Below are positions 24,001 to 35,088 of a stretch of DNA of 64,000 bases, piece after piece. Under the pieces are notes generated by a model that was not told where the DNA came from, searched no databases, and saw only the letters and a list, made by a program, of their open reading frames with translations. Origin of the DNA: Endocalyx cinctus (lineage: Eukaryota; Ascomycota; Sordariomycetes; Amphisphaeriales; Apiosporaceae); NCBI GenBank assembly GCA_001600455.1, contig BCKC01000006.1:1426001-1490000 (forward strand), given 5' to 3'. The translations under genes and the position numbers were made by a program. Every line of letters begins with the position of its first letter. Within the stretch, counting starts at the first letter, position 1.

Positions 24001-24472
24001 TAAATGTAACAGTACGCGTTTACTACGACTTACAATCCAGCTGCTGACTGCCTGAGCACACCTAAGCAATTATTCGGCCTGGTCGGTACGAAAATAAGTA
24101 GGCACAAGGAAAATTTTTTATTATGGAGGGTGCCGTATACGTATCCCTCATACGACTTTTTCTAACGTATACTCAAAGATGACCGAGATACACGGTCTAA
24201 TAATAATCGTACCAAAGTACCCAAATATCTATATTCAGGCATTATGGATTCTGGTCCTGCTTGATTTCTCTAGCTTGGTGTATCGTCTATCCAAGTTGAA
24301 TTCCGAACCCGAAGTCCTGAAATTTACGTTTTATCCTCGACTGAACTCCTCGCCTATTCTCATGATGCGCCTCTGGGACCGGTCTAATCCACCGCGGATG
24401 CCCCGGCACATGCCGCCGTAGCCGGATTTGATTCTTCTGAGTTCCGAACATGATATTCCACGCCACCGCACC
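21001..24472. other. Gene-free stretch, 3.5 kb, upstream of the bHLH gene
   Basis: Contains poly-A/T runs (around 21657, 22147, 22358, 22390 and 23306) and a CCTAGG/TACCTA motif cluster (listed separately). Minus-strand ORFs at 21293-22531 are Phe-rich translations of homopolymers. Likely promoter and long 5' leader of the bHLH gene plus the 3' flank of the App1-like gene. Confidence 0.5.
23142..23224. repeat. Clustered CCTAGGTA / TACCTA motifs
   Basis: Within about 80 bp, degenerate copies of the palindromic cctaggta / tacctagg unit recur at least six times (tacctaggta, ctacctagctgg, cctaggtacttaacc). The same TAGGTA vocabulary is clustered again at 37.15-37.28, 50.55-51.03, 58.30-58.60 and 61.47 kb. 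Confidence 0.7.
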
Positions 24473-25909
24473 TTAGCCGTGGCAATTTCCGCCTACGATA
24501 TCGACCGCTCGCAACTCATCGGCGTGCGCGAAGATCTTGTACCGCTTCTTATCCAACCCGTCAAATCTCCGTTTATCGTAATGTATATAAGCCTTCCGGT
24601 CCGTGGCTTTCGTGTCCCGTATAAAGATGCATCGCACTCGATCAGGGTACTCTCGTGCAAGATCCGGGTAGGCTCTTATTGCGTCCCTGTTTGACGTGTC
24701 ACCCACGAAGACAAACTTGCGACGTGGGTAGGTCTGGAAGATTTTGTCGAGTAGGACACGACGGGTCGAAAACAAGGCCGGAAGATCTGAAAAGTTCATG
24801 GGTCGTGCGTCAAAGGACCCGGGAGGATAAGTATTGTAGATGAACTCCATGTAAGTCCTCGACCATTGCTCGAGGCTTGTCGTGAGATAATGAAAGTGGA
24901 CGTTCGGGATCGATGCTGACCAGTTTGCGTAAATAGTAGGCATATTTTCCCATGGAACGTACGGTCGGGCCATGGTATTTAACATCCCTTGCATAGGTTT
25001 GTAAATCTTAGTTACGCGAAGGATGTCGTCGATATCAGATACAATCATAATCCCATCCGGAGGGACTAGGTACGCCGTCGCGTTACCGGTGTCGGTGCCG
25101 CTCGCATACTGGAACCACGGTGAACAATCTCTCCATCGTGAGAAAAAAAAAAAAAAAAAAGGAGGGGGTGGACAAGGTAGTAAGATAGGAAATCTACTCA
25201 CCATATTTAAAGATTGAATTTGTTCCGTGGCATTGCCGGCTATCAGATGGCCGTTATTGGAGCCCGTGGTATTCTGAAGCGTAACCCATTCATCGAAGTC
25301 GCCTTCGTTGCTGGTCGGATATGGAAGACGAATACTCTGTTCTCCTCCCTCGGCGCTGATGATGTCGCGATTAGGATCAAGATGAACCGCTCGGCCATTT
25401 TTGAAAGAGACGGTGACGCTTGTATCTGGCAGCTGGACAATAAAGGTAGAAGCGGTCAAGTTTCGGACCTGCTTCTTCTGATCCTCTGGCAGTTTTTTGA
25501 CTTTACGCCCGAGTAGAAATAATCTACATATATGATCTAGCATTCTGGGGGAGACATGAAGAGGCTGCTTGTACACATTGCCATGAACTCGCACGTTCCA
25601 TCCCTCATTTGTCCAATTAGCATAAGTAGGGAAATTCAAGACAGAAACTGGCAAACTTTCTAGTTCCATTGGACTCAGCCCGAACATATGTATGACAGTT
25701 TTTGCAATAGGAAACTTTCTGGAAAATATCCCTCCACCTGATACTACCATGCTGTTAACCATACTTTGAATAGGATGTTCCGGAATCATGCCTCTCTCAA
25801 AGGCTTCACTGACGGCGGCTCGGCTCGGTGCCGCCGTTATCTCAGGAAAGGCAGCACCCAAAGCGTGAACAGCAAAGAGAGTTGTCAGAAGAAGCCGTCG
25901 CAGAGTCAT
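24473..25909 (-). CDS. Secreted App1-like (DUF2183) phosphatidate-phosphatase-family protein
   Basis: Model complement(24473..25108, 25202..25909), 447 aa. The ORF is open through the intron, but GTGAGT...CCAG removes a poly-Phe stretch encoded by a T tract and joins SLNM to YASGTDTG, which fits the family. The N-terminus is a clear signal peptide (MTLRRLLLTTLFAVHALGAA), and there are many N-glycosylation sequons, so it is probably secreted or lumenal. The C-terminal half is the HAD-like App1 catalytic domain. Its acid motif reads SDIDDIL (D261, D263), with Ile where DxDxT enzymes have Thr. Further conserved blocks are LLNTMARPYVPW, FHYLTTSLEQW and KFVFVGDTSNRD. Yeast App1 dephosphorylates phosphatidate at actin patches; a secreted version with an altered motif may do something else or be inactive. 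Confidence 0.82.
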   Translation of the reverse strand: MTLRRLLLTTLFAVHALGAAFPEITAAPSRAAVSEAFERGMIPEHPIQSMVNSMVVSGGGIFSRKFPIAKTVIHMFGLSPMELESLPVSVLNFPTYANWTNEGWNVRVHGNVYKQPLHVSPRMLDHICRLFLLGRKVKKLPEDQKKQVRNLTASTFIVQLPDTSVTVSFKNGRAVHLDPNRDIISAEGGEQSIRLPYPTSNEGDFDEWVTLQNTTGSNNGHLIAGNATEQIQSLNMVSRFPILLPCPPPPFFFFFFSRWRDCSPWFQYASGTDTGNATAYLVPPDGIMIVSDIDDILRVTKIYKPMQGMLNTMARPYVPWENMPTIYANWSASIPNVHFHYLTTSLEQWSRTYMEFIYNTYPPGSFDARPMNFSDLPALFSTRRVLLDKIFQTYPRRKFVFVGDTSNRDAIRAYPDLAREYPDRVRCIFIRDTKATDRKAYIHYDKRRFDGLDKKRYKIFAHADELRAVDIVGGNCHG

Positions 25910-27606
25910 GATGATCGATAGATGTTTTACCTAAGCAGCAAAGAGCTATCCAGTAGATTTTTCCCCCCTCGGCTTTTTATGAAGCAGTAACAAGTGAGAA
26001 ATACCTGCCTTAGTACTCAGTTATCGTACTTAATAGCATCAGACATTCCTAAGGGTTGCTCATAAGCCTTTTCCCCCGCAGTCATGTTTACTTTCAAGAG
26101 TTTAAACTTTAGTGGCGTATCAACATATAAACATCTAGTATCTAATTCCGTAGATGAATCGATTGGTATAGTATGTCATCCATTGTATTGATTTTGACGT
26201 ATACTTTTGGAAACTGGTGTTACTTAACTTTATTCCAGCCCTTTCTTTACTGCAGCCTTGCGGACCAGCCGTGTCTTTACTTACCTCAACTCTTCAGCTC
26301 TCCTGGCAAACGGTAAACAAATTACCTGAATCATACGTAGTATATGGATATGTCTAATATGGATATGTTACACAGCGTACACTAAACCTAACTTGGTGCC
26401 AATCATCGCAATTATTTTCTACATGTCCCTACTATGTGATATTCCTTAAGACTTGTTCATGTTTTTGACTGGTTGACCTTCGTACCGGGATTTTTGAATA
26501 GAAGCAGGGTCTATTAATCTGCATTACGAACCTCGTCGTAGCGTATTGATGAAGGAACACGAAGCGGTAAGACAATAATGATCCCAAGCAATTATCTTTG
26601 ATCCCTAGTGATTATCTGAAATGGAAATTGTTTAAAGCTAGCTTTTTGTTGGTTTCTCTTTTTCGTGCCCGGTCTAGAAAAACGGGTCCTCAGCTGATTT
26701 TGGGGGAAATATTCTCCCATTTGTCTCGAATACCTAGATGAGTTAGTACAAGTCAGTATAGGTTACTTAAAGGGTTAGTTACTTGATGGGGGTGGACGTG
26801 GAGGTGGATATACCGTTAGTGGAGGCCCCCCACCCAATCCCTCCATCCTACATATACAAGTACACTATGCTATGCAAATAATTTAACGGAGGCGACATCC
26901 CTGAACTTTTGGATTTATATTTGACCGTGGTGTAGATCTATACGTACCTTAAAAAAGTCTGGCCAGCTAACCTAGCCCAGACGTGCATGAAGCCCATGTG
27001 CGTAGTAGCCAGCGCGGCGGCAGCTCCCGATATCCAATAGGAGTCGATGTAATACAGTTTTCACCTATTAGTTCTCACTTGATTGGTACATTTCTTTTCT
27101 GCAACCGTCCTCAAGACAGCCCTTGTTGCATGTCAGATCTACTCAAGGGTTTGGGTACCTAGACTTTGTTGCTTCTTATTCTCCTTCTTCTCCTTCTCCT
27201 TCTTAAGCTCACTCCCTATGGACGAACAGTGGAAGGGTGTGAGGAACGTTTCGCGTAGGTTAAACTTCCACAGTAAGCGCTGGGGTCCCGTTGATCAGGG
27301 CGTGCAGAATCTACCGAGATTTATTTTGACGCATATTGGGCACACTAATAGCACCAAATCAGGAATATTATCAACAACGATATATGAAGATCTAGGGACG
27401 AGATAGCTAGAGCCTAGGATGGAATCTGGATCATAGATATGGTTCTCGCATCAGATCTAGACCGTCCTGTCCAGACATTTATTATGATGAATTGCTATAG
27501 CCAGCGAGCTCTTTTGCATAAGTTTAAGCTAATATGTAGTATTTGTTTCTCGGTTTAGAGAAGGCCAACTGCCCAAATCAGACAACTGAATAAAATGAAC
27601 TAATAG

Positions 27607-27629
27607 TAATAATAATAATAATAATAATA
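27607..27629. repeat. (AAT)n microsatellite
   Basis: About eight AAT/ATA triplets in the gene-poor stretch. Confidence 0.9.
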
Positions 27630-27859
27630 CAAACTTATATTAGGTTTGTCACCTGTGACTATCATCGGGTCTGTTCCGTGACCCAAGTCAAGGTGTTTAT
27701 ATGACTTATTATTCAAACAACATCTTGATTCTGATTAGTTCGGGGAAAAAACAAAGACAAAGGCAAACTTCCCGCCAACCAGTCAAGTGGTATCAGATGC
27801 GTGACATCTGTGGATACCCGCTCGGATCCCCCATACCTACCTTCGTGGTTCTAACCTAG

Positions 27860-28105
27860 TTGGAAGAGAATCGGAATGCCACGCAATCAATCTTTCGATT
27901 ATGTGAGGATCCCGGAGCGCCTATTTCAGCCAAGCTCTGGTACTTAGCCAATACTCGATTTATTCTCCTAGCACGTACGGTAGATGTAGTTCTCTCTGCG
28001 ATCACCCATCAGACAGTCCGTGTTGGTGATACCCCTGAGGAGTCGAGCCTATTGGTTTCAGCCCGGCGTGATAGACGTGCCCCGGCGCGGAATTCAGCCA
28101 GATAA
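27860..28105 (+). pseudogene. Possible decayed coding fragment
   Basis: An 81-codon frame with balanced, protein-like composition (for example AKLWYLANTRFILLARTV) but no ATG at its start. It opens at a TTG, and more codons of similar character continue in frame beyond a TAA stop, with further stops. I do not recognise a family. It may be the relic of a gene or mobile element, or chance. Confidence 0.25.
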
Positions 28106-30814
28106 CAACCCCGTGAATATGAACGCAATTAAATAGAGACGCTAGCCCTGCAATTGCAAGCTACGGAGGCCGCCGCTGTCTTTACGTAAGACGTCACGAA
28201 GTTCTGTACCGCTGTCTTCCTCAGGTAGGCTAACAGGATTATCAGGTAGCTTTATTTTAAGTATTTTCTTTTTGTCATATCATAGTACGCTTCTTCCATC
28301 TATATTTGACAGATACTCGGAAATTGGGGGTTTTTATTTATTAATATAGATACTGAACTACTATTATTACTAAAGACTTGCCGGTAACCTGGACCCATGA
28401 AAGAATCTTTTTATCATGGATCTCATTAAGATCTCCAGTGTCTGTCTAGCTCTATATGGTAATATCGCCTTAATCGTACCATTTACTTCTTTGATATACC
28501 TAACAAAGTTAGGGAAATGACCAGAACATATATGATTTAGTAATTTTTTAAGCCGTCTTACTCAACATTGATACCTTCTACTCATCTAGAAGGTTTACGA
28601 CCTATGATTAGTCTCTACTATTTTTTGACCGATACTCATAGATTCAAATTACTGCCTGTCCTCAGATGATGCCGTTGTGTACTCTTATCAAATTTACTAA
28701 AGATACGCATACGCGGGAGAGCACCGCAACCGCTCTAACACTTTCAAGAAAGTCGATCATGTACCCCTATTAGTGGCAAACTGCTATACCGTCTGCCCCA
28801 GAACCCATGTTTTAGCACAAATCAACATCCGGCGGGGAAGAGCCGTTATGCAGCCGTAATGCATGCATTGTTAGATCACATCCATGTCCAATGGTGAAGG
28901 GGATTAGTTATGGAGCCGCGTGGGTGCTCCTACCTCAATTGCTCTGTCGGATATGAACTTTCGCATCTGGCAACTAAAGGAGAGGAGGCATATATGGCAG
29001 GCATTGCAACGCTCAAAATCTTCTAGCTACCCCTTAGGCTCGGCGATAGGTAAAGACACATGTGTTGAGAACATGCTCTTAGGCTTTAAGCCTGATTAGA
29101 TTCCTAACTCTAACTCGAAGTAGTAGTTACCTAAAGCGTTCTAGATATTCATCCCCCTGAATTTCATCTCTTAGAGATTAGGTCACAATAGTATCTCGTA
29201 TCGCTTTGTCTTTATTATCCATAAAGAGCTCCAATCGCAACACGATAGATAAGTATTACCGACATAACTGACATTTTATTGTCACGTACCCTGATATCAC
29301 TAATAGCGGTGATTCATTAGAGTAATTCCTAGAAAAGTTTTAATGTTGTTGCCCCTGCCAAGGTTGCCATCCGTATTTTAAACTACCTATTAGATAACCC
29401 TCCTCTAACGAAGTGCTCAGGCCTACACCGCTGATAGTAGCTTCACCTGTTACATTTCAAATATGCTGATAGTCATTATTTACAGGTTTTCACGCAAACA
29501 TATTTATGCAAGATGCTCGTGTTGACGGTGACACAAAGACCAAGTTTATACGAAACAACTACCACGATACGGTGATGAAAACTACAAGACAACTACCCTA
29601 TATCGATTCCGGGACTGGGTCTGGGCCAATTCTAGACAACAGGCTCTAAAATGCTCGGAGTGAATTTCTGACTCGGGAATCATTTTCTCGAACTCAACCT
29701 CGCCGTTGAGTATCAGGTAGATCACGATTGGTATAATTCAAGGGGTCGTTTAGAGCTCGCTCCTGTCAGGCAAAAGGATATCCCCCCACCTGCTCGTGGG
29801 CTAAGTCCACGTATGTTTTGTCTGACAGCTTCCCTAAATACCAAGGTGAGAGAGTAAACGTAGAATGCACTCACTTTATGATTGTCATTGTTCCTGTCAC
29901 CAATGATATTGAGGTTGCCGGATAATACATTGACGGGTTTGTGAAAAAAGAGGTCTTTCTATTCATACATACTTTACATCTTCGTTGTGTATTTTATCGT
30001 TCGAGAGCCAATACTCGGAGAAGGAGATCCTCGTACCTCATTAAGACTGTATATATATATTTATATTACAGCTATCATTGACCTTATTACTCGTTCATTT
30101 GGTGGAGTATCTTGACACGACAGTATCAAAAAGCAGAAACGACTGATATGGGGTTGGCATGGGTCAGATACGAATCTATTACGGTGATCCGGAATTTGTT
30201 TCATCGTTTAGGGTGAGCAAAACGTAAACTCCTTATCCTATATTCTCTCAGGTGGTACCTACAAGAAATAATCGGTAACTAATACGAAGTACAAAGCATC
30301 ATCAGATAGTAAATTATATACCCACAAACTTTATATCTATCATGGTACCCATCTGACTACGAGCAAGAGACGAGGGAAACTACATGATTGTAATATATTG
30401 TCTACTCTTCTGAGACCAAGTAGCTATATGATGGCAAGGCCAGTCCCTGGTTGACGACAGCCAAGGTAGCAAAAGTGAAGCAAGCTGTGATGTTTCGATG
30501 ATGATTAAAGGTGGGAAGAAGTATGCAGGTATGTAAGATGGAAAATATAACTAAACTAGGCAGTGTAAAAGGGGATATTGGGAAGAGGGGTGATTCAGCG
30601 CACCCCACTCCCTTCAACAATATCTTCCTACTATGTATTATTAAGCACAATATAACTTGCAAGGTAGTAGAACGGAATATTGTAGGATGGACTTCAAAAC
30701 ACGGGACATGTATTCCTCCATTTATTGTAATCAATCTCCGACACTCTAAAAATCTCTCAGCCTTCATTTTCAGATTTAAAACTTTTCACATTGTTGAGGA
30801 AGGATATGAAGAGT

Positions 30815-30821
30815 TATAAAA
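30815..30821 (+). promoter_or_regulatory. TATA box of the glutathione transferase gene
   Basis: TATAAAA lies about 113 bp upstream of the ATG. A second TATAAAAA at 30917-30923 sits too close to the start codon to act for this ORF. Confidence 0.5.
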
Positions 30822-30933
30822 AGGGCCGGGGTGCCTGTATTGATGTAATTATTGGAATAAAGAATCATAAATCAGTACTCAAGTAGCGACAATTCCTTTA
30901 CTGTTGCTAAAATCGATATAAAAAGCTTTCAGT

Positions 30934-31644
30934 ATGAAACCAATTCAACTTTTTGGTAACTGGGGGCCTAACCCGGCGAAAGTCGCCATGGTTCTCGAGG
31001 AACTTGATATCCCATTTGAGATCGTCCCCGTCACTCACGAAGATGTGAAGGGACCCGAGTACGTCGCCATCAACCCCAACGGCCGTTTACCGGCTATCAA
31101 GGATCCCAACACCGGAATCACGCTATGGGAATCCGGTGCCATCATAGAATATCTCATCGATCATTACGATCCGGAGCACAAGCTGAGCTTCGCCGCGGGG
31201 ACCCCGGAAGCCTATCACGCCAAGCAGTGGCTTTACTATCAGGCGACGGGCCAGGGCCCGTATTACGGACAGATATCGTGGTTCAGGGTATTCGCTCCTG
31301 AACCGAACCCTAAGGCTAGCGAACGCTTCGTCAAGGAGCTGAACCGAGTCACGACCGTGCTTGAGGCTCATTTGGGTCGACCAAAAGCGGAGAAGGATAG
31401 GAAAAAGAGCGGGAGCGGAGGCGGAGACGGCCTATGGCTTGTGAGTAACAAGATCACGTACGCCGATATTGCTTTCATGCCCTGGCAGGTAGTGATGTCC
31501 AGGTTCCTCCCAAAAGAGGAGTTTGATTTGGACAACTATCCCAACGTAAAGAAATGGACCAACAATATGATGGCTCGAGAAGGTACTAGCAGTACGTACG
31601 AGGAGTATATGAGCGTTCCTAAGCGAGATACGCCGTCAAAGTAA
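30934..31644 (+). CDS. Glutathione S-transferase (Ure2p/GstA-like)
   Basis: Conjugates glutathione to electrophiles or reduces peroxides in the cytosol. Single exon, 236 aa, normal length. The N-terminal thioredoxin-fold domain begins KPIQLFGNWGPNPAKVAMVL and carries the cis-Pro region (NGRLPAIKD) and the glutathione gamma-Glu-binding box LWESGAIIEYL. The C-terminal helical domain contains WLYYQATGQGPYYGQ and the folding motif ITYADIAFMPW. A Lys/Gly-rich loop (KKSGSGGGDG) in the C domain is somewhat long. The Asn/Gly-type active site near residue 9 is as in Ure2-like fungal GSTs rather than a Tyr or Cys type. It precedes the second SRPK-like kinase on the same strand by 0.4 kb. No functional link between them is evident. 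Confidence 0.92.
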   Translation: MKPIQLFGNWGPNPAKVAMVLEELDIPFEIVPVTHEDVKGPEYVAINPNGRLPAIKDPNTGITLWESGAIIEYLIDHYDPEHKLSFAAGTPEAYHAKQWLYYQATGQGPYYGQISWFRVFAPEPNPKASERFVKELNRVTTVLEAHLGRPKAEKDRKKSGSGGGDGLWLVSNKITYADIAFMPWQVVMSRFLPKEEFDLDNYPNVKKWTNNMMAREGTSSTYEEYMSVPKRDTPSK

Positions 31645-32056
31645 TTTTGTTTTTAGTCACGAACTAGACATTAAGATTTTGGAATAATTAGTTTACGTAG
31701 CATAACTAGATACTATTTCCATAAATTGCGACACAAGCTCGACACCATCTTATCTACTTCAGCTGTGCTACTGAATTAAGCTAATAAATGAGAAATGAAG
31801 AAAAAGTTACTCTGTTACTCTATGTCAAGTAATCCGTTGGTCTAAAAACGAATGTGAGACATCACCTCTTTCTTCATCACCTGGGTGCACTATTCCGGAA
31901 TATATCAACCTACTCTAAAAAGAAACAAAGCAACACATTTCATAATAGGACAGTTCTTTGATTACCTCTGAACTACCTATCCACGAGTCCTTTTTCGAGT
32001 TGTTCACTACACGAACCATTCTCGCAACTCCAATTTGCTTCTATCCGCAACAGGAG
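31645..32056. other. Intergenic, 0.4 kb
   Basis: GST 3' flank and kinase 2 promoter. Nothing specific seen. Confidence 0.5.
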
Positions 32057-34092
32057 ATGGCCGAATCCACCTCACCTGCTAGGTCCACAGATGATAAAGG
32101 GCCCGAGACCCGCGAGTCAACGGCGACAAGACAATCAACCGCATCATCTAATTTAATTTCTGTGGTTGACGCGAAGTCAGAAACAGGAAATGTCGATTCT
32201 AGAAGTAGCGGGGCTGATGGACAACCCCCTTCTCCATTATACCAACCCATCAGTATCTGGGAAGATGTAGAGGAGGTCTCTAATTATAAACCTGGTGGCT
32301 TCGCGCCCGTATCTATTGGGGATACTCTCGGGAACAATAGATACCAAATCATCGACAAACTTGGTCATGGCGGATTTGCCACCGTATGGCTCGTAAGTAA
32401 CGTCAACTCCTATTTTTATCTAAGACGTATATTTCCCACCTCATATGAAAAAGAGATATCGCTGACATTCTTTGGTGTATTTAGTGCTGGGAATTTATGT
32501 CGGAGACCTGGAAAGCCATCAAAATTAATACAGCGAACCACTCGGCGGAGGAGACTAGCCCGGATCTGAAAGCTATCTCGTATCTGATAGGCGCGGGCTG
32601 CTACCGAGAAGATCTGGAAAAGAGTTATATCCAACTACCAGAAGAAGTCTTCTTCGAAGACTCTCCTAACGGAACGCACGCATGTTTCGTCTTACCCGTC
32701 CTCGGTCCGCAGGTCTGGCACTGGCGAGAGCAGGTGATACAGAGCGATGTGAGAGTCGCCCGCGAGCTATGTCGGCAGATGGGACAAGGGCTGGGGTACC
32801 TCCACAGTAAAGGTATCTGTCACGGAGACTTCCGCCCGTCCAATATCTTAATGAGGCTGAAGCCAAACTGCCTCGATCACCTGAGCCGAGATCAGATGAG
32901 GCGAAAACTCGGCCCGCCCGAGGGAGAAAGGTTGCTCACTATCAAAGGAGAGAAAAGCGAGCACGCACCCGACTTTGTATCGGTGCCTATCTCGTGGCAA
33001 AGCTTTTTGGAGCATGTAATAAACAAAGTAGCCATCATTGATTTGGGCGAGTCTTATCTAAACGAGAATCCGCCCCTAGATCCCGGCATCCCGGTAAAGT
33101 ATGCCGCCCCCGAAGTTCTATTCGCGAGAACGCAGGCAGGATACGGCAGCGACGTGTGGGCACTCGGGGCCACGATCATGGAGGTCATGTTAGACGAGTA
33201 CGAGGGACACTCGTCCGAGTCGAGTATACGGCGAATGGAAAGATTGGTGGGCCCGATTCCACACGTTTATCGGGCCGAAGCGCGAATGATCTTGGGCTGG
33301 CCTGACGAAGAGGTCTCGAGTAAGACACAGGACGAGGAAAATGTCGAGGAGGCCGATCTGCCGCTGCTCACGGGCGACCCAAATATTCCGCAGACTGACG
33401 CAGAAGAATACGAGCGAAACACGAGCAGATTTGATGATCCTTTCGAATCAATTCTGGGTACACGAATTTTCAGCTTTGGTCGAGAATCACAAAATGGGGA
33501 TGGCGAGGAGAACGGAGAAGAGAAACCCGAGGTGCTCGAATACTTGCTAACGGAAGAGGAAGTATACGATCTCGCTGATCTCCTCCGACAAATTTACATG
33601 TACGATTCCGAAGAAAGAATATCTATGCCCCTCTTATTGGAGCATCGGTGGTTCAAAAACCAATATCAAGGCGACACCGAGTTGGATGTAGTTGAAAACA
33701 ATGCTCAACAACTTACCGATGATGATGATGATGATCAAGCCGCCGGTCGCGTTATTCCGTTCGTCGAACGTGATGTTCAAGTTGTCGATCGAAACCATTT
33801 TGACGAGAGACGGAGGAATTCAAACGCGAGCCCGAGGGAGCCACCTCCACAGGCGATTCAAGAAGGCCCATCGAACTTTCAAAGGTACCTTATGCATAAG
33901 ACAAATACTATTATCACAGTATTGGTAACAGTTAACATAATGTTAGTGTTGATTATTGGGATGCTACTATGGGAACATCGAACGCCGGTCCAAGAGGGAA
34001 TAGGAGCAATTCAAACGATCGATAATATCAGAGGGGAGCCTGGGTCTTCTGCACTTGTTCTTGTTCCTATAATGTGCATGGGAGTACGATAG
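32057..34092 (+). CDS. SRPK-like Ser/Thr protein kinase with C-terminal membrane helix (paralogue 2)
   Basis: Model join(32057..32392, 32485..34092), 647 aa. The intron splits VWL/CWEFMSETWKAIKI and is phase 0. The open frame extends further 5' only to a non-ATG codon, so the first ATG was chosen. Domain order matches the kinase at 9.8-11.7 kb: SRPK entry (NYKPGGFAPVSIG), Gly loop LGHGGFATV, K125, HGDFRPSNIL with D227, IIDLGES with D298 (DLG instead of DFG) and KYAAPEVLF. A hydrophobic helix at residues 586-608 is followed by a 39-residue tail that is itself hydrophobic near its end (SALVLVPIMCM), so the topology is less simple than in paralogue 1. It also carries an acidic run of Asp residues before the helix. 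All catalytic residues remain. Confidence 0.88.
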
Positions 34093-35088
34093 ACAGGTAT
34101 ATGCTCCGAAAGAAGATGCTTTTGTTCCGTTTCCTGACGTTGTCGGTGTTCCTCATAGATGCATACTAATGACGTCTTCTCATAATTTACATATACTAGT
34201 ATACATATAGAAAATTTCCTTTAAAGTTGGTAAAAGTAGGATATTGTCATCCTGTCAATTCTGTTTAGTGGTATGTTTTTAAAGCAAAATATGTGAATAT
34301 GCAGGAAGACAGAGAATGAATCGATCGAAGTCATCCAGGCAAAGAACTCAAAGAACTCCCTCATCTATCTTGCAAACTGGTTTTCATTCGAATTACTCAA
34401 TATGTACATACGGGGAATTGTGTGTGAAACTTCTGGGGATTCATAGACGCATATCGAAAAGCGATTGGAGAGGAACATGCTGTCTTAGAGATTGAAAATT
34501 AGTGATGCATCTCTTTTATGACCTAAAAACCAACAAGGACCTCTCGGGAGTTGCAACAATCGCTAAATCAGACATTAATTATCCGGCTAGCTAGCTAAAG
34601 TGAGATCGAGAAGACTGAATATACTGTGATAAGCCAACTTGTACACATATATTTTCAGACTGACACGAAATTAAAAAAAAAAAAAAAACACACACAGCAA
34701 AAATATTCGACTGTTCTTTACGCCGTGTTGTTACTATCGAGATGTACATACGTAACTTGGTGATAGGAAGGAAAACGCAAACAACGCTGGCTGACTGGGC
34801 TTGCTGGTTGGTTTAGCAATCAAACCGTCCAAATAAAGAAATCTTAAACCCCGATAAATCCGGAAGGTTCTAACTTAGCGTTTACTCTTTGAAGCTCAGA
34901 ACTCAAAGACGCATGACTTGCTTCCTTTCCCTACCCCATTCGTGATTATTCCTCACAAAGACTTTTAAACACCAAATATCGCAAATTAGACAAGCACTTC
35001 TTCTCTTTCTTCTTATTCTTTCTTTTTAATTATTTCTTTATTAGAATCTCACATACCTACTCATTTGTAACTAAAAAAAAAATTCAAA
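34093..35088. other. Intergenic, 1.0 kb
   Basis: Kinase 2 terminator side and ATG12 promoter. Poly(A) near 34674-34688 and pyrimidine-rich DNA just upstream of ATG12. No gene seen. Confidence 0.55.

Larger units (their letters stand above)
25910..30933. other. Gene-poor stretch, 5 kb
   Basis: No convincing intact gene. It holds an (AAT)n run near 27607-27629, one decayed-looking ORF (27860-28105) and a low-quality 121-codon ORF on the minus strand at 30402-30767. I found no transposase, terminal repeats or RNA gene. Composition is moderately AT-rich rather than extremely so. The last 120 bp hold the TATA box of the glutathione transferase gene. Confidence 0.5.
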
